Assembly (NCBI RefSeq): GCF_039555335.1
Contig: NC_092628.1
Coordinates: 97,406,536 to 97,470,535, forward strand
DNA: 64,000 nt
DNA from: Amphiura filiformis
Lineage: Eukaryota; Echinodermata; Ophiuroidea; Amphilepidida; Amphiuridae
Direction of reading: 5' to 3'
The notes under the pieces were generated by a model. It saw nothing but the letters and a program-made list of their open reading frames with translations, was not told the origin of the DNA and searched no databases. Made by a program: the position numbers and the translations under genes. Below, one piece after another: positions 27,401 through 42,400 of this stretch; within the stretch, counting starts at the first letter, position 1, and each line of letters starts with the position of its first letter.

Positions 27401-30400
27401 TCGTAAACATGATCTTCATCCATGGCATTGTCTTTTTTAAAGACAGTTCTTGTTTGGGGTTAATTTGTTAGTATTTATTTTAAAACTGAGCGTTGGAGCA
27501 TCTTGTGGCATGGACTAATGATCTGGAAAATATTGATTATAATAAAACAGGGTAGTGTTATATTGCATAATAGAAACACCAACTTAGGGTTGGACACAAG
27601 TCATATTGTTTATTTGTTTGTTGTCTCTTATTTTCAGTGATGTTTTTTTTATATCTAGAATGGAGATACTCTTCTTCACATTACTGCCAGATATGGTACT
27701 CCCGAGACATGTCAACTTCTGATCGACCGTGGGGCAAAAGTGAATGCAGAAAACAAGGCAAGTACTTGAAAAAGTATTCTGATTACATCTATTATGATTC
27801 CAGTGAGCACCATGCAGTGGCGGTTGGAGGCATGGTGCACTGTTGAAGGCACCGGCAAAGCACTGTGGAATCACTAAGTATAGGGGTGTTCTGGAGTCAT
27901 ATTGTCCATTAAATAAAAAGGGGGTATATTTCAAGAACAAATGTGACTCATCACATCAAATCCAACCATTTGGCTTTAGAAATGAAACACTAGGATAAAC
28001 TGCTGTATTTTAGCTTTAAAATGACACCTTTTTTGTTGCAATCAGATCCAGAAAAAAGTTTTATATAAAAGGCAAAACAAGCTCAAATTTCTGTTTATTT
28101 TATTTTTATTTTCTCATCTCCTTTCATTGTTATCTGCCAATGAAGTGGTCGGTTTTGATGTGATGGGTCAGTTTTCACCAGTCATGCCCAGTTTTCACCA
28201 GTCATTTTCACCATATTTGAATAGTTGACCCTGAAGCTATGTCACTTCTGGTCAGGAGCCATTGAAAACAAAGCACAGCGTGGCGCAAAACCCAAACAAC
28301 AACACAACATCGGCATTTACGTTTTGTTTGTTGTCAACTGCATATAACCCGGATGTTAACAACTTACCCGGATGACCGTGGTGACCTATTGTAGCAAAAT
28401 TGGATTTGTGCTACGTAGCCACAAGTTGAGCCATCATGATCTGCTGCCCTAACAATTTTTGGATGCAAGCTGGTTTTTGTTTCCACAATTAGTAATTTCT
28501 TCCATCCCCTGGAGGGCATTTGAACAATTTTGATACACAATTTATAAACTTTTCCCCCTAGAATGGAGATACTCCTTTACACATGGCTTCAGATGAAGAA
28601 ACAATAGGTTACCTTTTGGAAGCTGGTGCTGAAGTTTTTGCTGTGAATCAGGTAAGGCAATTCAGATAATGTCTAAATTCTTTGCCATAATTATGGTGTT
28701 ATTGTGATTATAGATGTGTTAATAATATAGAAGTGGTATTGAAATTAGCTGCTAGAATCAAGTCATGAAAAATTGGCATCACATGGTGGTGTTCAAGTTC
28801 AAGTTTATTTTTTTCATCTCAATTCACATCAATATTATAAAAAAATGTAAGATAAAGAATAGATTATGATGTTACTGAAGAACATGAAGAGTGAAGAGAT
28901 ATGGATGCTGCATAATCTTGACAACCTATCTGAAACTTCCAGACTGCCAATATTAAATCAGTTTTGGGAGCATTGAATTTCTCATTTGAACAAGTAGCGT
29001 TTTTTTATTTTTGATCATCATACAATATTCTTTACGTAATGACAGATAAATTATAGATTGACTTAAATCTCATTATCTAAAAAGGTGAATGAAGGCAATA
29101 TTTTATATTCTACAATCTAGCACCCATTTACCACACTGAACTCCTTCATTATATTATTGCATCAGTCATTATTCTCAACCTGCTTTTTGGACTTGATCAA
29201 CCTCAGTTTGCCTCCACAACAGAACTTTCACTATCTAAGGGAATGGTACTTTCATAAAACTCATCATGATTATGTAAAGAATAGCTCACAGTTAATTTTC
29301 TAAAATAATATGTCCTTGTTAGTATTATTTTTTTTTTGTAATGGTCATGCTCTTCACATGGAATTACACTCTATGTCATGTTATGTATTTTGTACTCTGA
29401 GCAAATGTATTCATTCATTGCAGAGATTTGAAACACCCCTTCATCACTTCGCAGCAAGTGCATCTGCAAATCTGTACAGACTACTTCAAGAAGGAGCATT
29501 CATTAATGCTAAGGATATAGTAAGTGTTTGTTTGAAGCATTCTTAAAAGTACTATGTGAATAATGAGTATTGTACTATGATGGACTATTTTATTTCCTCA
29601 GAAGTTTGATATTCCACAGCAACTTTCCAGTAAACAAAAAAATCATGCAAAAGTATTGAAAATCCCTGTGCATATAAGCAGACAAACTATACCAAATAGA
29701 TTGAAAACAACAACCAACCTTTTGGACAGGTAAACTGTACTTCTTCAGCAACAAAACATTAAATAACAAAAACTAGTGGCAAGTTCAAATTGAACCCAGT
29801 GTGAAGACAACAAGCTAATAGCAAAGTTTGCTAGATTTGTCTTCACACAATGAAAGCAAGTTCACTACTCTTTGTATGCTTATGTCCACAGTGATTTTCA
29901 TCACTTGTTTGAGTGTACTCAAAGTTTCATCTACAAGGCTGGTTGGTACCTGTTATTTTCTCAGGTTTACACTTCTGTGGACTCTAGAATTGGTTATTTT
30001 TGGCCTTCAAAACCTTACCTACATCTGTGCCTACATTCAGCGTTTTTTGTTTGGTTTAGTTTGTTGGTTTATGTGCACAGTGATTTTCTTTACTTGTTCC
30101 AATGCACTTTTGTACTGTTTGCTGGATTCTTATTGGTTCTTGTTGTTTTTGCAATTTTTATACTTCTGTGGGATTTGGAATATGTAATATGTAGCCATCA
30201 AATTTTACTTACTATTGTGCATACATTAATTGTTTTTGTCCCCCTCTGCATACTCAAGTTGGAATACCTTGCTCTTTCTTTTCAGTTGTTCACATATTCA
30301 AGGTATCCTCTTGTATCACTTATTGATCCTTCATGTGTTTTGTGGCCTCGACCATTGGACTTGTAGGATTCAACTTTGCATACTTTTTTTAATCACAAAT

Positions 30401-33400
30401 ATTTTATACACCCACAGGACCATAATTCTCCATTGCATGCAGCAACAAAGGCAGGAACATTTAACCAAGCAATACAGCTCATGCAAGCTGGAGCGAATCT
30501 ATGGGAAGCTAATAAGGTAGTTTGCATATTTAGTATTTTTATTTCTTCAAGAAACCTTCCAGAATCTCTTGCTTTTCTGAAATACCCTATTTGAATGGGT
30601 CAGAATCTTTAACAAAATTTTGAACCCTAAGTTTAATGTTTTAGTATTTAGCCAGTATGAACTAGTGGTTCTTCATACTATTTTTGTAGTATCATGTTAA
30701 TATGAAAACATAAAAAAGTTCCATGTTTGCCAACTGAAAGTGTATAATACCACTACAATTACATTAATCTTGTTGATTCTTAGCTGTGTTATATGACATG
30801 ATATCACACAGTTCAGCATGTTCGCATCAACGCAATATGTGTACATGTTATTCGAACCAATCCAAGGTAAATAACAACAACATTTCAGAATACTCCAGCA
30901 GAAATCCCTTTTTAAAACCATGATCACTATTTTATTCTATGAAATGTCTGTTCATGTCAGTATTATGTTTCATCTTCATGGCATATATTGTTGCTTTTAA
31001 TGTAGAATGAAAGATCATTTTGGCTGCAGTTGGCATGGTTCACTTGATTGTTGGTGTTTTTACCTCCTGATGATGATGCCTGGATCCTGTAGGGCCTGGA
31101 TAATGATGTTTTGTTTGTTATTTTTTCCAGGATGGTAAGACCATTTTACATCATGTAGCTGAAAAACCAAAGGAAGATGGGGATATGCCTGTAAGCTACA
31201 ACCATGAGGGAAAACAAATATCTGGAAGTATGCTAGATATCATACTTGCCATAGGAGGTGTATGTGTCAATGACGCAGACAAGGCAAGCTACTTATTTCA
31301 ATATATTTGTTGCTTCAGAATCTGTTAATTTGAGTACATTTTTACAACATGTGACCTTATAAGGGATTTATTTCTGATTGCTTTGCTTTTAGAATGTAAT
31401 AAATGTATAGCACCTAACTAAATCCTTGTCAATTGATAATGATCTGCTGCAGCTGCTTACATCAAACTTTCATTTTTATGCCTCCACCGGAGGTATTATG
31501 TTTCCTGGTTGTCCGTCCATCCATCCGTCCATCTGTCCGTCCGTCCGTCCGAGCTTGGGTGCAATATCTCGAACTGATAAGATGTACAGTGATGCAATTT
31601 TGTGGGGGGATGGTCATTGGCGGTCTTCAAATTCCAGTAGGTTTGGTTAATGGGTCAAGGTCACCCAAGGTCATCTGGGGGTCATCTGAGGTCAAATTAG
31701 CAAAAAACGTCGTATGGGCATGAACCTTGGTGGGTACTGTAAACATTTAGAACCAAATTTTTTGAGGGTCATTTTGGGGTCATCCAGGGTCACCCAGGGG
31801 TCATCTGAGGTCAAATAACTTCAAACTGTCGTATGGGCATGAACCTTGGTGGGTACTGTTAACATTTAGAACCAAATTTTTTGAGGGTCATTTTGGGGTC
31901 ATCCGGGGTCACCCAGGGGTCATCTGAGGTCAAATAACTTAAAACTGTCGTATGGTCATGAAACTTGGTGGGTACAGTCAACATTTAGAGTCAAATTTTT
32001 GGATGGTCTTTTGGGGGTCATCCGGGGTCACCCAGGGGTCATCTGAGGTCAAATAACTTAAAACTGTCATATGGGCATGAAACTTGGTGGGTACAGTCAA
32101 CATTTAGAGAAAAATTTTTGGACGGTCTTTTTTGGGTCATCAGGGGTCACCCAGGGGTCATCTGAGGTCAAATAACTTAAAACTGTCATATGGGCATGAA
32201 ACTGGGTGGATACAGTCAACATTTAGAGTCAAATGTTTGGACGGTCATTTTGGGGTCATCCGGGGTCACCCAGGGGTCATCTGAGGTCAAATAACTTAAA
32301 ACTGTCGTATGGGCATGAAACTTGGTGGGTACAGTCAACATATAAAGTTAAATTTTTTGGAAGGTCATTTTTGGCCTTACATTCCACTCGGATAGTATCA
32401 AAATACTTCCTTGCTTCTGGTGCCAAAATCAAACCATTTTGATGAAGACAAAATGGGTCAAGGATCTTTCATTTGTTACACTTTTTCTAAAAACCTACAC
32501 TCTCATCTAGAGATGGCCAGTTCGGTGAAATTGCACCAGTTAAAATGATACGCTTCAAGGTGGAGGCATTGCGGCCGACGCTTTGCGTCGAGAACCGCGC
32601 AAGTCGAGAACCGCTCTAGTTTGATCTTAATCGTGGCTATGATGTACTATGCAGCCATTATCTGGATGAACAAAATTAAGAAATGCCCAAAATCAAGTGC
32701 TAGTACCAGGTCCCCCACTGTAAAAAATGGACCAGCTAAATTTACACGCTACAGAGCCTGAAAATAAAATCCAGCGAATCACACGTATGGGAGCTGCCAT
32801 AGGGTGCTAACGGCAACATGGGGGTCGCCGGAGTGTTCTACGTGATCAATAACGCGTATGCGCCGTACGCGACCGGTAGTTCCTGATACGCGATGACAGG
32901 GTCAATGGCCGCTTCCACGCAGTAACGTACTTCTGAACTCACTGTCAGGGTCCTGCTAGTACCTCGGTACGGATGAAATCTTTTTCTTTGAATCAGGCAA
33001 TCAGAAGAGATTTTTTTTCAATGTTAGTGGAATTCCTTAGTCTAATTTGCCCGATTATATGTTTATGTTTGTTTAATAGGATGGAAACACTGCATTGCAT
33101 CTTGCAGCAAAAGTCAAGAATGAAGACAACTGTATCAAACTAATGGAAGCAGGAGCAGATGCACTCTTGAAGAATGTGGTAATGATACACAATCTATGAG
33201 GTTTTCTTTCTCAAGCCTCCTTTACATAGGCCTAAATGGCATAAAACTTCATAGTTGCAGTAGTGTATTAGACAAGGGTGTACTCCACATTTCAGAAAAA
33301 TACAGCACTAATTATTTTGGATTATATATTATCAACTGCTGCCAAATGAAACAGCTAAATCCTAATCCTTTAGTTGGTTCTAACTGGCAATGAAAGTCAA

Positions 33401-36400
33401 CTTTCAATATTTGGCCAAATAAGGGCCAAAATCAGGCTTTTTTAGGGTGTTTTCCGTATGCTGTGACAATCAAACCCAAAGACTTGTACCAAGAGTAATT
33501 TTAGTAAATGCATTCTAATTGTTGGCAAGCACATTTTCTAATACCTTTCATGGCCAGTTATCAAATTAAAATAATATATTAAAATTATGCCAATTCATAG
33601 CCTATACTCAAGATTCTGAATGCTTAGACTTGTGCTAAGTCTTAGACTTGTGCCAAGTCTTTGAATTTTGTGACTGAAATTGTAAGAAATCATGCAAAAT
33701 TGCATGTTTTTGGCCCATTTCCCCTCAAATTAATTGCAAAACTATTAAAATTAGATTGTTATTGCCAGTTAGAACAAGCTAAGGGATTATGATTTAGCTA
33801 TGTTTCATTTGACAAAAACATGATTATATTTTTTTTATTAAAAAAAATTAGTACTGTATTTTTCTGGAATAGGGAGTAGAGCCCCTAACCGCTTTTATCG
33901 GTCTGGACAGCTATAGATATAATCTGGGCAGGACTTACAAAAATTGCAGGGTGCATCTTCTTTTTGGCTTGTTAACACCCAAATTCACTGTGATTCTTGG
34001 GCCAAAAATTGTATAAAAATAAATTTACTTGCTCTTCACTGTTTGCAGTATAACCTAATCCACATAGCTTATACACATATACATGGACTGTGTATCTTTA
34101 AGGTTGCAAGACAACCAGAGGTGTAAGTCTTCCGAAAATTCCCGGAATTCCGCAAATGTGGCCAAAAAAACAAAAAAAACTGGAAATGTAAAAAAAAAAA
34201 TTAATTTAAAAAAAAAAACATTTCCGGGTTTGGATGATGATAATTCATCATAAAAAACTTTTTGAGGGGGTGATACCCTGCAGCCTATTCCCGGACAAGC
34301 CTCCTTGCACTTCCGGAAATTTGGTGAGGTGCTCGCTTTGGTTCGCATGTTTTTCAGGGAGTGGATCGTTACCTCACATGGGTGGTAGTTTACAATAGTT
34401 CATCAAGTTTATAAAATGTGTCATTAATAGTGGACCATATTGACGTGATAAATATAGCAAGAGTACAATACTTTTTTTTGGGCTATGTTTGTCTTAATTA
34501 ATGTCAGTAAGATTGTTGAAAAGGCCTCTATTATTCTTCAATTTCAGTATTTTAATTTCCAAAAGGATTATTATTTTGAAGACTATCTTTAAAATAATAA
34601 AACTTTATTTACATAGACTTCGTTATTGTTTAGGCTATGTTGTGTGACTCAATTACTACTTTTCTTTAACTGTAATGGGAACCACCACTATCAATAATGG
34701 TCTCTTTTTCCCTTTACATGTATTATGTGCAGGCAGGGTATCAGCCACTTGATACATTTGGAGACAGGAAGCCAACTAAGTTAGCCAAGTATCTGAAGGT
34801 AAGATTTGAAAACTTGATGTAAAACATTCTGAAATATTAGTTATTTAAGAGTTGACAAAATATTTTGCAAAAATGTTTGCCACAAAAATTTTATAATAAC
34901 ATTTTGGCATCATATTTAAAATTTTGTTATTGTGTTTTTTCATATAAAACATTTTAAAAACCTTTTCTTGACCTTTATATAACCCGACATTTAAATGTTA
35001 TTAAAAAGTTATGAATAAAACCAAAATGTGTCTATAACACGTTTATAAAGTGCGATGGCGAACCTGTTTGTTGTATTTAATTCCCGTCAATCCCATTGTG
35101 AGCTTTTTTCTTCTTCGCCTCAGATTGGCGGTATCACAAAAATGTGTCTTGACCCAAAATTTTATGACAGCATAAGAAAATAGGTATTCAAAATAAAATA
35201 TTTTCTCATTCATTTTCATTACCAGATATTTTTTCATGCTAAGTATTTTCTCACTCCTGTCAACATTTCTATGTCCTTTGTGGCCTTTAATTTTCTGTCT
35301 TTTTTTTCTCCTTTATCTGTTTCCCCCTTTTAGTTTCTTTCTCTTGTCATTTTTATTTTCATTTTTCCAATCTTTCTAATTCTTCCTCTTTATTTCTTTC
35401 CCTTGCGACAAGTTGAGTGGATGGACAAGTATAGTGCAGTTACAACTTGCAACATTATTATTGAAAGCTCCCTATAATGTATTTGTTTTACTATGGCTGT
35501 AGAAACAACAAGAAGAGAGACTACTGCAAACAGGCAAAACTAAGCTAGACAGAGTGAAATTGTTTCTAATTGGGGAGCCTGAAGCTGGGAAAACAACCTT
35601 GAAGAAAACCCTGACAAGCAACAGTTCACAAGTGAGAATGAGTAAAAAAGGGATGATGATAGAGTTAATCAGGGGGGTTTAAATTGGAAAGAGTAACCAA
35701 ATATACCATTCAGGGGACTGTGCAACCACTGAAGCCAAATTATACTGGAAATGCAGAAAACAAGGACACACACATTCCTACCTGTAAAATCTGCAACCAA
35801 CCGTGGCCCCCTTCTTTTTACCAGAAACATACCCAACCAACCATGGACCTTTTACATTCCTAGGGGGTAACCCACCCTAACAAATATGGGCAATTGTTAA
35901 ATGCTGCTTTACATTTTGGGTTGATTCCAACAACCATGAATGTCCTCAGTTGGTTTTAACATGTTTAAGTAAAATACAAACCACTCATATTGTCACTTTG
36001 ATTTAAATTTCAATAGGATACTGGAGACCTTACACATTGTAGCTACAAACCAACACCAGGGATTGACATTGGGCATTATTCCATAAAAGATGCTGGCAAA
36101 AAAGATGCTGGCAACTTTTCAATATGGGACTATGCTGGGCATGAGGAGTACCATGTGACACATAGTCTGTTTCTTGGAGGAGATAATGCAATTTTCTTGG
36201 TGGCTTATGACTTGTCAAGACTTATGGATGAAGATCATGAAAGTGCTGAAGAATACTACAACAAGGTAATTCAAAGGAATTAGGTAAATTAACCACAAGT
36301 GAAAGAAAGTGTAAGAAATAGACTTGTTCAATTCATTGAAAAGCATTGGGACTTTGGATCTTGATTGTGTAGTTTAAGCTTAAATGACATTTTTATTTGC

Positions 36401-39400
36401 CAATTTTGTCTGTTCCATATTCTACAACTCAATGCCACTGGCATTTATTGGTGTTAGGCCTGTAAGTCTATTGTTTTACTTGTGAAAAATATAGTTGGCA
36501 AACTGGCTCAAAACAGTTCAAATGCATGTCATACCAAAAGGTGAGTGATGCAGGTCTATCGTGAATTTGTAGTAGAGACACTGCCCTGTATCCCACCCTT
36601 CCCCGCTCTCCATCTTTCAATGTTGGAGGGTCATGCACCTGATGACAACATGACTTTGTCCATCAATGAATGGGGGAACAGGGGCAGAGATTCACCAAAA
36701 GACAGTCAAAATGTCCAAACATATATTTCCCTGATTTTAGGTGTGCTAATGGATTGTGAGGTATGCTGGGATTCTAATATACTTGCTTTGCAGAAATGAC
36801 AATTATTTTTATTTTGATGTTTTTTTTTTTTTTTTTTTGTTTTCATATAGCTCAAGTATTGGCTGTCTTTTGTGAAAGCAGGCAATCATCCAACTAAGAA
36901 GCCAGTTGTTTTACTGGTGGCCACACACATTGACACAGTTGAACAGATACCAGGTATGTTTAACATTGCTGTGTACTCTAGATGATGCGATTTAAATTGA
37001 AGGTTTTTAGTTTATTGCAAAGCCACCCACACAAACTGAATTTTAAATCGCATCATCCCGACATCAAAAACTTGGGGTACTTCGTACACTGTTAGATAGG
37101 AAAGACAAAATTGTCACTGAAGACCAGGACAAAGAGGAGGAGGAGAAGATAATTAAAGGTGCTTTGAAATAGTGTGGATACCCGGACTGGTGTGTGGAAA
37201 AAGTCAAGAGCAAAATAGCCACAAGGAAGCAAGTCTAAAGACAACAGTGCAAAATCCAGGGGATTGGTGATGTTGTACCATATGTTGAAGGGGTGTCCAA
37301 GTGTATTGCCAGAGTCATGAAATCATATAATATCCATCCCGCCATGAAACCCCACAGCACTTTACGCAATCTTCTTGTCCATCCGAAAGATACACACGAG
37401 CCGCCTAATTCTACGGATGTCATTTGCTCAATCCCATGCAAAAACGGTGATTTTACATATATAGGTGGAACTGGAAACAAATTTGGTAAGCGCTTAGACA
37501 AACATAGAAATGAGGCGGAGAAAGTCGCTACCAATATCTGCACTAGAGCCAACAGGAAAGCATCGCAATCAACCATCCATAAATCTGTGATAACTGACTA
37601 TGTTGTGGACAATAATCATATCATCAATTGGGAGGAGGCAAAGATTTAGTGATAAATACACAAGATGTATAAAGGAGGCCATCACCATCAGAAAACAAAG
37701 CATTACAATGAACCGAGACGAGGGCCAGTACAATCTAAGTCACATCTATGACGACCTGTTGATGTAGAAATCATCTGGCAACAGAGTTGCCAAGCAGCGA
37801 TCATCACATCAACATCAGCATTGAGAAAGATAGCTGGTAGCTATCGAAACGTCTGCACGTAAGTGTGTTTAACTGGGACTAGTATATGAAAAAATATACA
37901 GTTTTATGGAACAGTCCTGATGAATTTATTCAAGAAGGTTTGAAAACCTTTTGGTATACCTGAAGGGTACTGAACAAATTTTGGTTGGGCTACCCTCTTC
38001 AAAGTGTCAGGCATTTTTGGTAGGGGGCAATTAAGGTCAAACAGGTAATATATCAAATTTCAAAAAGTCAATTTTTTTAAATATCAGGACATCCTTGTAT
38101 TCAGAATGCAATTTGATGTGTCTGATGTGCTCTCATGTCCCACAAATGTTGCTACCTAATCCTTAAAAAAATATCAAATCCATATCAGTGCTCATGTTTG
38201 CCAACCTAGAGTATAAAATAATGTCAAATTAAGCAAAACTACTTGGAAAAAAAATGTTGATCCTCTTGGTTGATTGATCACAGATACAAAATAAACTTTT
38301 ATGTGAAGTACAAGATAGAATGAATTACATGATATAATTTTTCTGTTATTTCTTGTTTTAAATCGTATCTTATTCCAGGACAAAAACTTGCCAAGGAAAT
38401 TCTAGAAGAATTACAAGAACTGTTCAAGGAATCTCTAAACATTGGGGATTACAGTCTCCGTGTTGATTGCCGTGACAAGAAATCTGAAGAAATGACTGCA
38501 TTGATAGCTGCTCTCTCCAAATTGGGAGATGATATTAAGGTAAAAGGAAAACAAAACTTACATACAAAGTTTTATTAAATTTGATGCAATCACAAAGTCA
38601 AAATTAGGAATTTACACACATAAAACCAATCTTAATCCTAAGCAGGGTGGTTTAGCTGGTCATTTTTGTTAGACAATAGATGGAATTTAGTTGTACATGT
38701 GCATTGAAAAGGGCACACTTAAGTTCATAAGCAAAAGAGGTTTTTTGAATTAAACGATTGCTTGTTTTGATTAAACAGTTCGGTAATGTGTACACATGAT
38801 TCGTCAAAATGAGGGAAAATATAGTCAATTGTGTTTCAAATGTCAGGAATAAATGTGGATAAAAGGCTTGTGTTATCTTTGGTTTGAACCAGTTTATTTA
38901 CTTGGATCACGTTATTGCAATAATTATGTTCATCATTGAAGCATCATTGCTTATTTGCCGATGGACAACTTCTTCGGAATATTATATCAACCTTCATCCA
39001 CGTCATGGCTAAATTTATATATTTATTATGCATGAACCTGGTTGAGCTAGCTTTTTGGGACTATTTTCATTTGATTTATGCTTATAGTGTATACATTTTG
39101 GTCCCTGAATCAGAAGTACACCAGGCACAAAAAGAAACTCGTCAGTTATATTCATCCTCGCTGTTCAATAACTTGATAATTTTGGAGAATTCTGAAATAT
39201 ACATTTTGTTAATTGGACTTTGCTTTCTCATTTGACACCCTGTTCGTGAAAAACGAACAAGAATTGACCAAGATATGCGCCTCCAAAGCCTCAAACCCCG
39301 AAATCAAAAGTTGCATTTTCAACGATTTTCAATGGGGATGCATCGTTGTATTGCACACAAGCACCACGGGCCAATCGATAAAACACACAGTGTAACAAGC

Positions 39401-42400
39401 ACAATTGAATCGTTAAAATTGCAACTTTTCATTTTGGGGTTTGAGAGTTTGGAGGCGCATATCTAGGTCAATTCTTGCTCAATGTTCACGAACAGAGTGT
39501 CAAATGAGAAAGAAAAGTCCAATTAACAAAATGTATATTTCAGAATAATCCAAAATTATCAAGTTATTGAACAGTAAGGATGAATATAACTGACGAGTTT
39601 CTTTTTGTGCCTGGTGTATAGGTAAGACTGCCATCTGGCGATAAATATGCTTATTTTGATCTATGTCAGTTTTCTGCTAGTGTGTACGCAGTCACATCTT
39701 AATTAAAGTGCAGTGTGTAGGCATGCTTAATTGACTAATCAACATTTATTAAATTAATCTTCATCAAAATAAGTGTTTTAATGTGTACAGGGTCTTGGAC
39801 AGTTGTCACTGCAAGTATTAGACTTGGTCATTTAAACCCACAAATTATCATTTTTTTTATATCTTGAAGATTTGTTCATTTCTGGGTATATTTAACCATA
39901 TTATGTAACTTCTGATCTGTCATAGGGAGAAAGGGATGTGCCTTCCTTGTGTGAAGTTATCAAGAAACACATGACTGAGTGGTGCAACCCAGAATATCCG
40001 GTGTTGACCGTACCTGAGTTTCACAACCGTGTTAAAGTGATATACAGCAATTCTGGAGATGAAGTTCTTGGCAACATCTTTGAAATAGCAACAGAATATC
40101 TCCATCAAATGGGAGAGGTAAAAAATTTATACCTTTATTATCATTATTATAATTATAATTAAAATGATGATGATCATATCATCATCTTGTGCTGCTTTAG
40201 TGTATTTGAATTTATTTTTCCCAACATGTCACCAGGGCTCAACCTTAACTTTTTTGGGCAAAAAAAATTTTACAAGCCAAATTTTTGAAGGAAATAATGT
40301 TACAATAAATGTAAAAAAGAAGATGATAGACGATAGTCTAGTAATTTTAATATATGTAGCATGTAACAATTTAGATTTGAGACCTGCTTGTGATTTGTTC
40401 TAGATTTCTTTTTGACATGGGGGGGGGGGGTGAAAACATTTCTTGGAAGTATAGTGAATCCAGCACCTTTTGGCAACAAATTAAGCTTATGGTACAAATA
40501 TGTGCAAAGCGCGAGAAATTTTTTGCCATCGGGCTAAAATTGTGAAGGGGCCTTTGGTTCAAAAGTGGAACAAATTTGTATGAAGAGAGCAAAAATTTGC
40601 ATTTTTAAGGCTAAATTGCCAAATATGAGCATCAAAATTCCACAAGCCAGTCGGGCGTGTACTTTTAAAGTTACACGCCCAACACCAAAAGTACACGCCA
40701 TTCGTGTGCGGGCGTGTGTAAATGTCGAGCCCTGCATGTCACAAGTCCTATAGATGAAAGAAAGAAAGTAGATAAAATGGCAGAGACCTGGATTGTAAGA
40801 CCAGAAAATAATGAGCACTAAACTATCAAATATTATGAACAGTAGAAAAAAGGTGGAAATCTGCCATAATTAAACAAAAGATGTAAAGACCTTTACCATC
40901 AATTCATCTTTCAATTGTGGCTGATTTCCACTTTTATTTAACTACTATTTATTCTCACACTGCTGATGCAGATTTTAACTATACTCTTCTTACATTTTCT
41001 TTATCAAATATTATAGAAATAGCAATATCAGTTCAAATATATATTACATGCTTATCAAGACATGAAGACTTACATCTTTTCATTTTCTAAATAGAAAACA
41101 ATTATTTAATTCAACAGATATATGTTGTCAAATCTGGAGAGCTAAGAGAAGTGAAATCAGTGGTCCTAAATCCCCAGTGGTTATGTCATACTGTCATTGG
41201 GCCAGCCTTTGCCAAAGAGAGGTTCTCCTTCAAGAACAAGCTTACCGATAAGGAGAAGTACATAATGGAGGACTTCAAGAGATTGTATCCCAACTTTGCA
41301 GACTATGAAATTCTACTTGATTTTCTCAAACAGTTAGAGTTGATCTTTGAAGTTGACAGCAAAAGGTAAGCTTACACAAGGAAATGCAGTAGATGAACTA
41401 TTCTAATGTTCCATGACAAGACTATGTGATGTGATCAAGCAAAATGAGTCGGATATCTGGAATATTGATTTTGAGATATAACCAATAATAAGATTCAACT
41501 TCTTTTGTATTTTATTGTTTTGAGCAGCACTAAAATGGCCATATCTCTGGAACCATAAGTCCAATTATGATGGGGCTTTCAGCAAAATAAAGCTCTATAA
41601 ATGGCTCGTATAATGCGATTGAAAACTGAATTTTGATTTGATCGACATCAGACTCATTTTGCTTGATCGCATCACACTGACCCGATCTGATCCGCTCAGA
41701 CCAAAGTCAAAATATTGACAATTGAGTTCCAACCATTACTAAATTGCTCAGTACCTACACTTCCAGATGTTGAATCCCCAGGTCTCTTGAATACTTGTTT
41801 GCAAAGTTATAAGCCTTTTATATATCCATTTTCTTATGTTTTTTACTGTTTTTTCTCCTCACTTTTTGCCTCTATCTCAGTTTCATTATAACTGACTTTA
41901 GCCCTATTGGATCAGATCTGGTCAGATCAATGTGGTTTGAAAGTGTTTTGACATATCTGAAGGATAATGAACAAATTATGCTTTGTAGGGCAAACTATAC
42001 CCCTTTGGATTCCTTTGGGATATTTTTAAATTTTGACCCCTGTTTGACTTTAATTGACTTTTATCAAACAAACTTTAAATGGGGCACCTCAAGCCAGATT
42101 TTTTCAGTACCTTTTGGACATTTTAAAACCTTTGTTACAATAAGTTGATGGTTTTGCATACAAAATGCATGATTGTATAAACAAATAACTCAAGTGGTGT
42201 TTTTTCTTATTGTTCATCCAGGTATGTTATGCCAGTGAAGTTGACTCGGAGCAAGAAAGATAAGCTGTGGCATGAGGACTCAACCATGACAGTGTACTAC
42301 GGAAGACGCATAGAGTGCCGAGATGAGATAGATCTCTTCAGTGCAGATGTGTTTCCATGCTTCCAAGTAGCAATGATGAAGAAGTATTCAAGCCAGAGTG

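Noticed and set aside
29828-30520. Overlapping hydrophobic ORFs that look like membrane proteins
   Set aside because: They come from T-rich intronic DNA with a diverged tandem duplication, and the real exon 14 lies at 30418-30516 in another frame.
31640-32370. CRISPR-like or protein-coding repeat array
   Set aside because: Units are uninterrupted 119 bp tandem copies without spacers, in an animal intron, and 119 is not divisible by three.
36545-36799. 84-codon plus-strand ORF between Roc exons 19 and 20
   Set aside because: It has no splice sites compatible with the flanking phase-0 borders, and Roc motifs join directly from exon 19 to exon 20.
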